DNA of 64,000 nt from Embiotoca jacksoni (taxonomy: Eukaryota > Chordata > Actinopteri > Embiotocidae), in the NCBI GenBank assembly GCA_022577435.1, contig JAKOON010000012.1, positions 15,919,085 through 15,983,084 of the forward strand, given 5' to 3'. The notes under the pieces were generated by a model. The model saw only the letters and a program-made list of their open reading frames with translations, was not told the DNA's origin and did no database searches. How positions within the stretch are numbered: the stretch's first letter is position 1; each line of letters opens with the position of its first letter. Made by a program: the position numbers and the translations under genes. This document shows, piece after piece, positions 36,992 to 48,924 of this stretch.

Positions 36992-37006
36992 TGCATGTGT
37001 GTGTGA
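36929..37006. repeat. (GT)n microsatellite
   Basis: About 38 GT units with ATGT and GCAT interruptions. It is complementary to the CA array at 36682-36748. Confidence 0.97.
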
Positions 37007-37139
37007 GAGCGAAAATGTTCCAGGGAGCTGTGTAAACAGAAATACTAAGCTACCCCAAGAGTGCACTTTCTCTGTGAAGTTAAGAGCCGGGTACACATGT
37101 TTATTACAATTTCAAACAAAATGCAAATGCCATTAAACA

Positions 37140-37770
37140 AATGGGGTTGAGGCAAATTAGCCAGGAATTTAATATTCGCAGAGTCTATGATATAGGACAT
37201 CTTGTTACGAGACAGTGGTCTGAAGTATCAGTCGCGAGCCGAGCCTTTCATCCAGCCAGCTCTCTTGAGGATATTTGTAATTAGCATCATTTGCCTAATA
37301 CTTCAGGTTAATTAGAATATTTAATTGAATAGCCCTAATCTTCGGAGATGACTATATTATAATCAAATTAGCACCACCACTAGGCTGGCTATTGAACATG
37401 GCAGACTGCCTAGCTCCTGGTCTCTTATCTGCTCCATCTCCATAGAGTGTTCTCACATACTTAATGATCCATTTGAACTATGCTATCAACATTTGATTAT
37501 TCCTGAACAACAAAGGCAGCCACACAACCAGTAGGCATAAAAGAAGAGATGATAAAGAAAAGCGCTATGGCTCCCATATGGCAGGTTGGGGGAAGAGCGC
37601 TCGCTCTGTGTGAAGCAGCCGAGCCAGGCAGCAGGGCCTGCGAGGCCATCAGGGAGAGGAGCCGACTCTACTCTTACTTCCCCTCCATCCGCCCCTCATC
37701 TACTGAGCCAAGTGTTTACCAAGATAAGCAGATGAGGAGACATATGTTTGAGAGGCTTCTGGAGAACTAT
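37140..37770. promoter_or_regulatory. Strong candidate CNE block
   Basis: The 37140-37480 part has many homeodomain cores in complex context: GCAAATTAGCCAGG, GTAATTAGCATCATTTGCC, GGTTAATTAGAATATTTAA, ATCAAATTAGCACC, plus retained CpGs (GTCGCGAGCCGAG). The 37500-37770 part is GC-richer and carries a 74-codon frame beginning at 37549, which I consider chance. Regulatory role inferred; conservation untested. Confidence 0.43.
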
Positions 37771-38059
37771 TGAGAGAGTTTTAGTAGTCGAACCAGATGA
37801 AGAAAGGTCTGTAACTCTGTGGTATTTACATCGCTGCATACAGTAACTGTGTCTTTTCTTTCTTTACCTTAATAGGGCAGCTAAAAAAGTACAGTGAGCT
37901 AAAACAACACATACTGTAAAAGGAAGACTTTCTACTGAGTAATCCACTTAAACTCCATTAAACTGAAATCAATCATCCTGGGTTTATTGAACCCAAAAAG
38001 TCTTATGCTCATACACAATAATCTGTCTCGCCAAGAGAAAAACAAACTAATGAAAAGCT

Positions 38060-38695
38060 AAATATTACAGTGCGTTCAATTGCAGCAAACAGATGGCAGC
38101 TAAATTAAAAGAAATTACATATACATTATCTTCACTTTATTGCTTCACTCTAATTGAGGCGATTATAACTCCTACCTTTCTCCTCTATAATGAAGTGAAT
38201 TAATTCATTTAGGCTGGAACGTGTTGCAATTGTACTTGCCAGTATTTGTGTTTAGCGTCGCAAGTGATAATTTTTGACAGTGCCATATGTTTCCCAGGCA
38301 ATATTTCTTCTTGGTTGAGTTTTATTACATAATTTTATTTGTCCCTGCACTGATTTCTTTATATATCTGCAAATGAACTCTTGTTGCAAATAGGTAGCCA
38401 TATGCCACGAGGATGCAGAATAAAAGGCTGAAAAATATTCCTAAGGCTTTCCGCTAATTTGTTTTCTCGGCTCCATCTCGCTGTATTGCAGCTGATTGTG
38501 CATTGTGGCTATATTAAATTGATAATGAATAAATGTATCATCAGTTCAACATGGCCTTCAGTGGATTCGCTGAACACTGCCACTAGGAGGTATAAAAACA
38601 TAATTGTGTCCTCGGCCCCCTCAGTTTTATCGTTGTCGTTGGAAATGACAAAAACCAATACAGCAGGTCATAATGGAGACTTTCACATATAAGAC
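38060..38695. promoter_or_regulatory. Strong candidate CNE block
   Basis: Over 600 bp of low-repeat sequence: CTCTAATTGAGGCGATTATA, GTGAATTAATTCATTTAGG, GCGTCGCAAGTGATAATTTT, ATTAAATTGATAATGAATAA. The homeodomain-core density and lack of simple repeats are the evidence. A 77-codon frame at 38459-38692 has no recognisable similarity and no splice context. Confidence 0.42.
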
Positions 38696-39004
38696 ATGAG
38701 GATTATTTGCAATCGGGGACATTTTACTGAATTTCCTTTCAAATAACAACATTGAATGTATACTTTATTCATGAAATGATAACTTTGAGCCACTTTTACT
38801 TTGATTTATTTGATTGTGTTTTTGTTCGTTCTTTTTCTTTAAAAGGTACATTGTATCTACAGTATGGTTAGAAATGTATCTTCTACCAAGTTAATTGTTG
38901 TTGTTATAATTATCATAATGGCAAAAATGGTGTTTTTGTGTTGGATGCTCTCTTCTTGTTCCCATCTGCCCCTGCTCCACAACACAATATAAGTCAATGA
39001 GCCG

Positions 39005-39640
39005 GCATGCATTGCTGACAATCCCTCCTTATTGTTGAATATAAGATAAAAACTACTTCGATGTCATGTTGTCGGCTGCTCTTGGTGGTGACATCACCCC
39101 CTGCGGCGGCAGAGGACAGCCTCTCCAGGAGCACAGATTCCTGCTTTGTAAAGCAGGCGAAACCTTTCTGAGTCAGACCCCCTGGGTTTTTAAATTGCTA
39201 CACAACGGACGCATAGTCGGGAGGTAGATGTTGTCTAAGCGGCACTCAAGCATTTTAATCCATATTGGTGTCATTTTGGAAACAATGGCACCGTGATTTG
39301 CGCACCTCTTCAGCCTTGGAGAGGATGGCACGTGATTGGCTCAGCAGCTTGTCAGTGCAAGCAGCCAATTAAATCATTTACAAACGCTCCATTAAGGTGT
39401 CTGTAATAACCAGCATTGAGCGCTAAAATGAATTTTTTTCCTCTCGGAGCCCTCTCAAAAAAAGCAATCAAGTCTTAGAATTTGGATGTAAACAGTAAGG
39501 CTTCTGACAGTTCATAGTGCTTTTTAAGTTTCTTTCCTAAAGACGCTCACAATGTTGTTGACATTGTAAAGCTCCTCGGAGCACAGTGTGACAAATTTTC
39601 ACAACATTTTATTCTCCCCTCCAGGCGGAAATGAATGAAA
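39005..39640. promoter_or_regulatory. Candidate CNE block with E-box/CCAAT pair
   Basis: Contains GGCACGTGATTGGCTCAGC: a CACGTG E-box at 39329-39334 directly joined to an inverted CCAAT box at 39335-39339, followed by GCAGCCAATTAAATCATTT. Balanced sequence on both sides. Conservation inferred. Confidence 0.38.
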
Positions 39641-41109
39641 CACGCACACACATATGCTGAGTGTACTTCCTTAACTATACTAGATAATTAGAAGGTTCAA
39701 CATGTTTGTCCAAGGCTTTCAGGGTTGTGATCATTCCCACAAACATCCCATGTTCTCATAAACATTTCAATTTTAGAATACATTTGGGTGATTAAAGATG
39801 ATTAAAGTCGACCCAATTATATGAAATACTTAATTATGTCAAACTAGTAACAGTTTTATTTGGGAAGTGCGGTATGGTTAGTTGAGATGCTCAGATGAAA
39901 AGCAGTTCAAAGCATGCAAGTCTTGATACCACATGCTTTGATATTAAATACAAAACGGTACAAAAGTCTGGAACATCTGACTAGATCCTGTGAAACTCAT
40001 TTACTTCACACAAGACATGGAAATAATACATAAAAACAGAAAGGGCAAACACCCTATGGTTGAGGCATTTGAGGTTGCAAAATGATTAAATGTTGACTGA
40101 AAGCTAAATAATCCAAACCTCTGTAATAATTCTGCTGCAAGAAAAGTTCCAACAACAGTCAAGTGTAAACAAATAACCTGAGAAAATGCTTTGAAAACTC
40201 CTGAAATTCTACTGTGAGAGGCAGTGAGAAAGAAACCGTGGCGATCTATATTAGGATTGTTTGAAAAAGGCCTGCACCGGCCTACTCCTTGATGTCCGAA
40301 GCAGTCAGACCCCAGTGTATGGTCAGAGGCGGTTTGATGCTGGGTTTGATGGAGTATGTCAGTCCAATCAGCCCAGCTTCCAGAGTCTGATTGGGTCTGC
40401 CAGCCAGAGAGGCAGCCCTGATATTAGCTCTACAGCCAGCTGACAGCCGGCATAGAGGGCAGCTTATACGACACACAACAACAAAGGCGACGCGCTGAAG
40501 GGCCACACTTTGTCTCGGTGAGTGTAAAAGATAGAAGAAGAAATGTAAAATGGGAGAAAGTGGTTTTCAGAAGCCAAAGAGTGACCAGAGAGAAATGCTT
40601 GGTCTCTGCTTACTGGTCTGCACTCCACTGTGCTGTAATGTATTCATACATTATAGCTGCAGCATGCAGCTAAATATATAATGAAACATGTTACATGAAT
40701 GTCAAAAATCAAATTGACTGATCTGCTTCAACTTTGCAGGAATGTTAAATGTTGTTTTTGTAATTTTGTAAAAACCATAGTGTTTCATTGACATTGGCTA
40801 CACTTCCTCATTGATCATAGAGCCGAGTGCTGAATGTGCAAAACATATTAACACTTGCAGAATCAACATTTATAACAGGCTTGTAAGTACCAACAGGTCA
40901 GCCTGTGAATCCCACTTTGGTGCAATAAAAAAAAAAGACTGAAATGAGACAAACAGACTAAAAACTTTTTTTTAGATAAAGCAGATGTTGACAATTTTGT
41001 TTTTGGAGGGATGTACATAATTTGCAGTTGAAAAATGGTAATACATTAGAATATATGTAATTGTAATACCCGGCATATCGTTATGTTTTTAACATTTTAA
41101 TATGGGGAC
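39641..41109. other. Non-coding, no gene
   Basis: AT-rich sequence with one GC-richer pocket at 40265-40500 that has opposed short frames (60 and 74 codons). No repeat or RNA recognised. Confidence 0.42.
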
Positions 41110-41316
41110 TTAACCCTCGTGTTGTCCTTGGGTCAAAATGACCCGCAGCTGTGTTCAACCAAGTTCTATTTTATTTCTATATTTTTATATTTTTTGGGGA
41201 TCATTGGCCATCATTCTTTAAAGAAACCCTCACAGCCTCCTTGTCACCAATGATCCCAAAAAATATGAAAATAAAATAGAACTTGGTTGAACACAGCTGC
41301 GGGTCATTTTGACCCC
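41110..41316. mobile_element. PiggyBac-like fold-back MITE
   Basis: A TTAA (41110-41113) precedes CCCTCGTGTTGTCC, the terminus of a common fish piggyBac-type MITE. The arms at 41130-41207 and 41247-41315 are inverted copies: the outer 47 bases match perfectly, and the left arm then carries about 9 extra bases. A 39-base spacer separates them. The right terminal CCCTCGTG sequence is missing, so one end is lost. Each arm starts with the palindrome GGGTCAAAATGACCC or its complement. No coding capacity. Confidence 0.78.
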
Positions 41317-42659
41317 ACAGTGATGTACAGTGGGGCCTCTGGTGATTCCCACGACTGAGGTGGCCAAAATACTGGAAACACTTTTCAATGTAGTGAAGTC
41401 CATTTCAACACCACTGTAGGCTGCACCCTCAATGATGAGTATAATAATAAAAATAATACATTATCATCTTTATGAAGACTTTATGGTTGCCTCCATTAGA
41501 TATCCCTAAAAAGATGAGTCAATTTTTATTTATTTTTTTCTCCTGCTAAAGCGGTTGTGTGGTGTCCAGGAGCCTGAAGACAACATCAGGGCTAAACAAA
41601 TTCAGAAGAGTCTGACATGATGTATTAGGGATAGGGACAGAGACCTGGCACAGGCAAAGTAGGTGATGGGCTGAAACAAGGAGCTTAATTTGGTGTAAAG
41701 CATCTCTCACGGGAATGTGGGCGACTTAAAGGGTGTGGAAAAGTTCTGGGAGAAATTTTCTCTAAGGTTTATGAGCCATAGCAGATGAGTAGATGACCCA
41801 AGTTAATTATTATTGAATTTGTTTTCCCTGCTCCACTGATACTTACCTCTACCCCGATGCAACAATGACAGTGGGTCCTCGCATTAAGGCGAACAATGTG
41901 GCTCGTCTTGGAGGATCGTCGTAACAACATTTTTCTGCTGTCTAAAACTGTTAAGTGTCTTCATTGTTGGACTACCATTCAATCATTTCATACTAACAAA
42001 ATGAAAGTGGATATTGTGCATGAAAATTGTTCAAACTGAGGAGGTAACACATTGATCACTGTGTTTCCATGGCACTTGAAAACATCTGTATGTTTTTCTC
42101 CTTCTGTCAGTTTTTAAGTGCTTGTAAATCAGCGCGCTGACAGACCTGACATGGCAGCAGAGCAGGATCTAAGGAATGAGTGAAAGCTGAGACAATTTAC
42201 TCCAATTAAAAGCATAATCTTGAAATTAGATGGTAAGACATGGAATAAAATATAACATAATTGCTGAGAGGTTTAGGGGCTTGCCTTTCTCTCTGTCTTA
42301 CAAGGAGACGTGACATAAATCATCATACTATATGGATAAACAGCGTCTCCTGTCATAATTGAACACAAAGCAGATGAAAGACAAGCTGTCTCATGCTGGC
42401 GTTCACCGGTTAAAGTGAAGCAACTGTTGTGTATGTTTGATAAGCGGATGTATGTCTGATAAATTAGCACAACAGAGATATCCCATTAATGTTTATTTGT
42501 GAGAAAAGAAAACCATATGAATGCACTTTTATCTCTCACAATAAAACTTTTCAAGTGAAAACTCCATCCTGCAGGGGTAAGAAGGTATTCTTTATTTCAG
42601 CTTTAACGTTCATTCATTCACAGAATGAAAGAATTTTAACAAAACAACAACAAAAAAAC
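41317..42659. other. Non-coding, weak CNE-like parts
   Basis: Mixed composition; CNE-like texture around 42100-42480 (CAGCGCGCTGACAGACCTGA). No gene recognised. Confidence 0.38.
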
Positions 42660-42705
42660 CTGTAATCCCACTGTGGGATTAATAAAGTCTTATTTTATCT
42701 TATTT
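42660..42705 (+). mobile_element. Probable LINE 3' tail
   Basis: CCCACTGTGGGATTAATAAAG followed by TCTTATTTTATCTTATTT has the stem-loop plus AATAAAG/TTATC tail typical of Rex-type fish LINE 3' ends. The copy would be extremely 5'-truncated. Confidence 0.45.
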
Positions 42706-43554
42706 GAAGTGAGATGTAAATATTTACGGAAATTCACTATGAATATAAATATCTTAATATTTCTAGTTAGTTGGCGCATCCCTAGTGATATGTTCATAAG
42801 GGATTTAGCTTGTTTAGTGACTTTGTTGAATTTAATCCCCAATCTTCTTTCTTGACATTTTTTTTTACCTGTATGTTGATAATATCAATTACATCAGAGT
42901 TCTTTAAAAAAAATATATAATTTATCCGTCTCCAGCCTCCGTGTTATGAAAGTTGGCCTAAGAATTGAAGGGTTTCTGTGGAAAATTTAAATAAATTGCA
43001 GATATTGTAAAGCCAAACATTAACATGATTATAAAAGTGGTTGCCTTCTTAAAAATGTTGTGCAACAATATACTGTAAATTGATATTTATTTAGTGCTAA
43101 ATTTCTTCCTCCTACACCACTTTTTAATGGTTCCTTTTTATGATCTCTGTAATCCTTTTTATAATCTCCTTCTTCAGTTCAGTTCTTTTAATCATTTTGA
43201 TTCTGACTCGTTCTGTTATTTTACTAAAGGTAGCTATCTCGAGCTCTGCTCTTATTTCTTCATATACCTCTTTTGTCCTCACAGTTTCTGCTAGTTGGTA
43301 GTTTCGTGTGGAGGCCCAAAGCACCTACAAAGTGTTGGTCTGTTCCACAGAACACTGATGGCTTGAATTTTCACTATGTTCGAGAAGCTTCTCACTGATG
43401 TTTCTGACTTTTTCCTCTTTTAAATAACTGGTGGATCGCAAACCCTGTTTAAGGGAACATACGGTCACCATCTGTATTAGAGGGTGAAGATTCACTCATA
43501 TTTTATCAAAACGGTTGAAAATTTGACGCAGTAGCCCATCTCATAGCCACTGAC
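42706..43554. other. AT-rich non-coding, no gene
   Basis: Opposed 66-codon frames at 43094-43324 lie on AT-rich DNA and have no domain. Confidence 0.45.
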
Positions 43555-43720
43555 ATCAGTGGTTCCAACTTTTGGTCCAGCAATTTTGATGAGCCGTGCT
43601 AGCTCCTGCTTTCTGGCGCCAACACCAATCTTTTTGGTGATAAAGTTTGGAACTGGTTCTCAGCACCCCAGAGGTGAAAAAGAACATTTCTGACTTTGGT
43701 TCCCCCTTGTGGTAACCTTA
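43555..43720. mobile_element. Possible hAT-like repeat fragment
   Basis: CAGTGGTTCCAACTTTTGG, GCTAGCTCCTGCTTTCTGGC and GTTTGGAACTGGTTCTCAGC resemble a fish hAT-derived repeat with CAGTGGTTC ends. Boundaries uncertain. Confidence 0.4.
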
Positions 43721-45269
43721 CAAACACACTGTGCCGGTTTTTGCGATTGTGCTGTCCTCAAATATGTTCACATACAACACTGTCACGTTAGAAAGGCAGC
43801 AGAGGATGGAGGAAAAAGGCAGCTTGGGTGTCCAGCTTCCTCTGTCCCATGTTTATATGGTATCTGGTTTGTAGTAAGGGAAAGCAACACTGTGTATGAC
43901 AATCTTCTGCTAGACACAAGGGGAGAAAAATATGTTTTGTTTTATGTTGTCCTTTTCATTCTTATAAATTCCAGGAGTCAAAGATCGAAAAAACGTACCT
44001 CGGAAGAATCAAAGAAACACTTTGCTCTTTTGACATGACAATGGTTAAGTCCTTCCAAAAGGTGAGATCCAAGGCCACCCTGATAGAAAAGAAGGCTGAC
44101 TCACTGTCATGTTCAAGAGGGTTCCCCTATAAGCACCAAAGAGCAGGTCTCAGAAGAGCCTCGCTTTTACCATCATTGTCATCATGGCACAGCTATATTT
44201 GAGGAGATGACTAAAAAGTAGCACCACCATATCGACCAATTCAATCTGGTTGTGGAAGGACACTGTAGCAATCTGCTTTGTGCCAAAACACATAAACCAC
44301 TGCTGGTGTCGTTCAACCATTTATGTCCATGAGCACAGACAGAAGAGTTGAAAGCACCATAGAAAGTTCTGGTAACTGTATGACACAACTGTGCATACTT
44401 TCAATATGATGAAGTAAAAACTGGCATTGAAATACCTCACAATATATTGATTCCAACATAAGCGAACAAAGCAGTCAGTCTACCTACTGAGTAACAGATA
44501 CCTCATATCCTCAACAGCTCACATCCAAACATCGTCTTTACACACTCTGTCTTTGCTCTGAGACAATACGCAGGAACGTTTCTCATTGGTTATCAGAGGA
44601 TGATATATAGTCTAGCCTGCAGAGAAACATGTGTTGTGCTTTAATCTAGAGTGCATAGGCCAGTATTCATGGCCAGCAGCTGGGGAAAATCACAGGAGAC
44701 GAAGAGTCCACCGTGGAGAGAGGAGACATACTGCCTGCCTGCCTGGCAGATGCTGGTTCTTGTTATCAGCCCTCTCTCCACCTTATTTATGTGGTGACTT
44801 ACAATCCGACACCCTCTGTTTTTTCCCCTGGCACACAGCCTCTTTGCCCACACACACATTTTCATATGAATGAATGTCTGTTTCTGTGGCTGTTTCCGAT
44901 AGATATCACACATGCTGGTATTTTACTAACATAGACAATGTCAGGCATAGATTTGGTGAACCTTAAATAGGGGAGCCGAGTCCCTGTAATAAGCAACATT
45001 AGACTAAAGAAAGGAAAAGGCCAAAGTTTGCAGATGAGAAACCGCATGCTCTTTTTTCTTGTTAAAAAATATTAAATTCCACCTCACTGGAGGTTAGCTG
45101 AAATTTTGAAGTATGACGTTTCTTGCACTTCTACTACCTTTAAGTTTAAAACAAAGACTGCCAATGGACATCCAGGTCTGAAAAGTAAAGTCAATGCAAA
45201 AATGCCTTAACGTGTAATACCACTGAAACTCTGGGATTCATGTCTAAATTTACTCGTGCTGATCAGTGT
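43721..45269. other. Unassigned, no gene recognised
   Basis: A 109-codon frame at 43709-44038 and a minus-strand 68-codon frame at 44182-44388 are present. I see no domain, start context or splice pattern. The stretch could be an unrecognised repeat. Confidence 0.35.
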
Positions 45270-45575
45270 TCTCATGGTTCTTCTGAAAATAGTTCAACGA
45301 TTCATGAGAAATTAGACCTCAAAAAGAGGTATTATTTGAAGGCATGCCTGGTTTGATTGACATGCCTGGGGTGCACTCAGGTTGCCGGGATGGGTGGGCG
45401 GGCATAGTGTCGTCAAGTTCTCAATTCGATTCATCCCTTGCTCCTCCCTAGCTCGTCCAAATTCGGTAATTTCTGGCTCCAAAACAACCAAGATGGCGAT
45501 GGCGGAGTTGCCAAGCCTGAGGTTTCAAAATGGCAGTTCACAAATCAATGGGAGATGTCATGATTGTAAATTTGT
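45270..45575 (+). mobile_element. MITE-like repeat, copy C
   Basis: Shares CTGGTTTGATTGACATGCCT, GGTGGGCGGG, TTTCTGGCTCCAAAACAACC and AAGATGGCGATGGCGG with copies A and B, in the same order. Both ends are eroded. Confidence 0.68.
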
Positions 45576-46129
45576 TAGAACGGCCACAAGGGTTAGCGAC
45601 ACTTCCTTCAGAGGAAAATAAAAAGCCTTTTGTAATGGAACATAAAAAGAAATAAAAGAAAGCCTACAGCTGACAGCCACATACCAGCTTTGTGATGCTA
45701 ACATTGAAAACGTTTACATGCTAATGGTTTAGCAGGTAATGTACCAATGTCACCAGCTTAGTTTAGTTCGATTATCACTAAACACAGGTAGAGAAACCAA
45801 AGAAATCCCATTCATGCAAAAAAGAGACATGGCTCAATATGAGCTACCCAAATACCTCATGTTTTCCATTATCTTTCAGAAACCCCATACTCGTGTTCAG
45901 GAGCATTCCCTGTTTAATCAGGTGCAGGGTCACTTCCGACATCTTTAACGGGCTCCTATAGTCTCCGAAGCAGCAGGACATCCGCACAAGCTTCTCATCT
46001 CCCTTCCACCTCATATCCATATATTAGTCTCTCTTTTACGCCCCAGTCTCACACTGCTTCGCTCTTATTGACAAGCCCCTACTGTGATATTTATGTCACA
46101 TATTTAATATGGACATGGGAATGATTATC
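45576..46129. other. Non-coding, no gene
   Basis: Nothing recognised. Confidence 0.4.
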
Positions 46130-46470
46130 AAATCCATAGTTGCCAAGAGAGTCCGATCGGCCTTAAATAATGGATGAGCAAGGATGCGACTCAATTTGTG
46201 AGGCCGCACAGAAAGACAGGGCAAGTGCAGCCATCGACCCCCTCCGCCCACCCCCATCGCCTTCTTCCTCTCCGGAACGTCATTATTCTGGTCGATCTTT
46301 TCGCCCCTCGCTTGACATCATTCAATGTAATCATCCTTCAATAAAAAACCTGCTTGTAATAAAAGGAACAACCCGGGTCAATACACAGAATATGGAGAAG
46401 GATGACTCTGTGCTGGGAGACAGCGTATAAATGGGCCTCTTTATCAAAGCGGATAGGCTCCTGGTGCCTT
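46130..46470. promoter_or_regulatory. Candidate CNE
   Basis: Complex sequence with GTCCGATCGGCC, CATCGACCCCCTCCGCCC, CCGGAACGTCATTATTCTGG and CCCGGGTCAATAC. CpGs are retained. An 86-codon frame at 46170-46430 crosses it without recognisable features. Confidence 0.36.
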
Positions 46471-47789
46471 TACAGGAATTCGACTGTGACTGGAGTTATC
46501 ATTACTGTTACCTTTTGTATTATCGGTGTTTGTGCTCTGTGATTATGAGGAAGAATGATGGCTACACTAATGAATCAATGAGCTAATGAAGCAGCCATTG
46601 TGTTAGTTTATTGAAATATACTGAGGAAAATTGAAGACTTCAGCAGCATCTCTTTGTTTGAATGCTCTGCTGTCATATTATCTGTTTGCCAAACTCACCC
46701 ACACCAAAGAGAGAAAGGATTGTTCTTTTTTTTTTAAACATAATGATTGGCATCTATTATGTAGGACAGATCTGTGCACATCTGACTTTCTGTGCAGGAG
46801 AAGAAGTGCTGAAGAAAAGAAAAGAAATAGGAAACAAAGGTCACACTGCTGTCACACGCTGTTCTTCAGCTACACACTCGCCGCTTTAAAAGACCAAAAA
46901 GCCCTGTCTGGACTGAGGTTGGTTCGAGGGTCACATTCACTGACAGGGTAATTTTGCAGCGGCGACATGCAGAGCTGCTGATTATCCCTGAGCTAGCATC
47001 ATTTTTGTTTATCAAAAAATGTTAATTGCCTGTTTTTACGAGTGGGAAAAGATTAAAAGTTAATAGGAGAAACTAAATAAACACAATGCAATTGCATGAG
47101 GCTGTAGAAGATGGTAATTAATTTGTGGCCACCCCTGAGCTAATTAGCTGATATAAAGCAGGAAAAAAGAAGTTAATGGGGCTTAATGTAAGTGATAGAC
47201 TGAAAAGTTTAGACTAATGAATTTATGAATGCGTGAGGAAATGCTTGTTCCAACTTGCGTGGCACCTCCTGGAGATGGCAAACTTAGTAGCCTGCTTTCC
47301 AACTTGATCACCTTCAACGTGCAGTGTAAGAGTTTAGCGCTATATACAATTTCACAGCTCGGTTTGATTCAGTGTGTGAAGCCAGGATCAGAAGTACCGC
47401 CTCCATGCCGAGAGAGAGATGGCGGACCATGGGAGGGCCCATACCAGCCCAGCAGTTAGCTTGGTTTGTGAATCCTCAGGGTGCAGCTGGACTGAGGATA
47501 CAGAAGCTTGTATATTGGAAGGTCTGAGGAGGTCAGTTTGCCCGGGGAAAGGGAGGTATGGAAAATAATAATGTGCTCACAGCTTCCTGTGGGTCCTACG
47601 GTGAAGATGGTCCAGGGGCTTTGTCACAGTGTCAGCTGCTGCATGCCAATCCCGGCGTACGCCAGCACCCCAACTATACTTTTCATATGCCACGTCTTAA
47701 CATGTCCAATATCTGTCTTCCTGGCTCATTTCACCTCCTAATGCTCATTTTAAGAAACAGCTTATTATTTCAGTTACCACTGTGGTGAC
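46471..47789. other. Non-coding, no gene
   Basis: Mixed unique sequence; TAATTAATTTGTGG and GAGCTAATTAGCTG words at 47110-47150 hint at a small CNE. Overlapping frames at 46631-46951 and 47508-47788 disagree between phases. Confidence 0.38.
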
Positions 47790-48260
47790 CGCAGAGGACA
47801 TTACTCACACTCAGGAGGGTCACGATGGCATTTACTGTTGACACTGTGGACAAAGGTTCATGGATAATTTGAATGAAATTATAGGGCCACGATGAGTCCT
47901 GCTAGTGAGTGAGAGCCAGAGCAGCGAGGTAATCAGGTAATTGTAGCTTTCATAAATGTAATTTATCGGGAAGGCAAAGGCCAGCAGTGGTAGCTCGCTA
48001 GCTGCGGCACACTTGTCGTCTCTTCGGAGTGACCTGCAAAGCTTTCACGTGGTGACATATGTCTTTATGAGCTGTAGGGAAGCTTAATGGGCGATAAGGC
48101 AGAAATACTCCCATCAACGCATCAGTCATATTACATAAATCAGCGCTCTAAGCGGACATCTTCCCACACAGTTTGCCTTCTTCTTCATGGTTTACTGCAG
48201 GTAATTTGTCAATCACACGTTGATGGAGCAGCACAGGTGCTATTAATGACATTCATATAA
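47790..48260. promoter_or_regulatory. Candidate CNE block
   Basis: Balanced sequence with a CACGTG E-box at 48046-48051, CTTAATGGGCGATAAGG, CAGCGCTCTAAGCGG and GGTAATTTGTCAATCAC. Few simple repeats. Conservation inferred. Confidence 0.38.
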
Positions 48261-48924
48261 TAGATTTACAAGTGTCAAAGACCATGTGGCAGTGTCTCAA
48301 ATGGGAATTTGATGGAAGAGCTGGCGTGTTACATGATCTGTACAGTAAATAATCAGCACTGGCAAGAAGCATATTGTACAGGAGGTCACTTTGACAGAAA
48401 TGTGTCATCAGTGAAAGGACAGTCTCACGACGTTTGGTAAATCAGTGTGAACAGAATATACTGCAGATTGTATAAATCACGTCAGTGTTACCATGTTTGT
48501 TTTTTATGAAATACTGCAATTTCGACTATGTATCCCTCTGACATGAAAAAAGGCTGCAGTTTGCAGTTTGTTTGTTTTTTTAGGTCAAACACCAACAATT
48601 TGGGAAGGGCTAATTTAATCCTTAACAAATATTTTACAAGCTTTTGCTTTTTTGTTGCTGATTTTTTTTTAGGTAAAAGCTGTTGATCCGTGTATGGTCT
48701 AAGCTAAAGACTGCTCATTGGCTGGTGACAGTAGTGTCACATTTAGTAAAGAATAGTATCAATCTTTTCATCTAATTTTTTGGCAAGTCAGCAAATAAAT
48801 GTGTATTCCGACATTTAAAATATGTTTTTAGCAACTTCAGTTTGGCAAGGGTTTTGGTTATGATTGGTCACAGTCAACAACTATTCAAATGTAGTCAAAA
48901 AAGAGTATAGAATGACATGTTGGG
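48261..48924. other. AT-rich non-coding, no gene
   Basis: Nothing recognised. Confidence 0.45.

Noticed and set aside
37549..37773. 74-codon frame in a GC-rich part of a CNE-like block
   Set aside because: No domain or splice sites; more likely chance in a complex non-coding block.
43709..44388. Possible transposase remnant
   Set aside because: Frames on both strands lack any motif I can assign; left as unassigned sequence.
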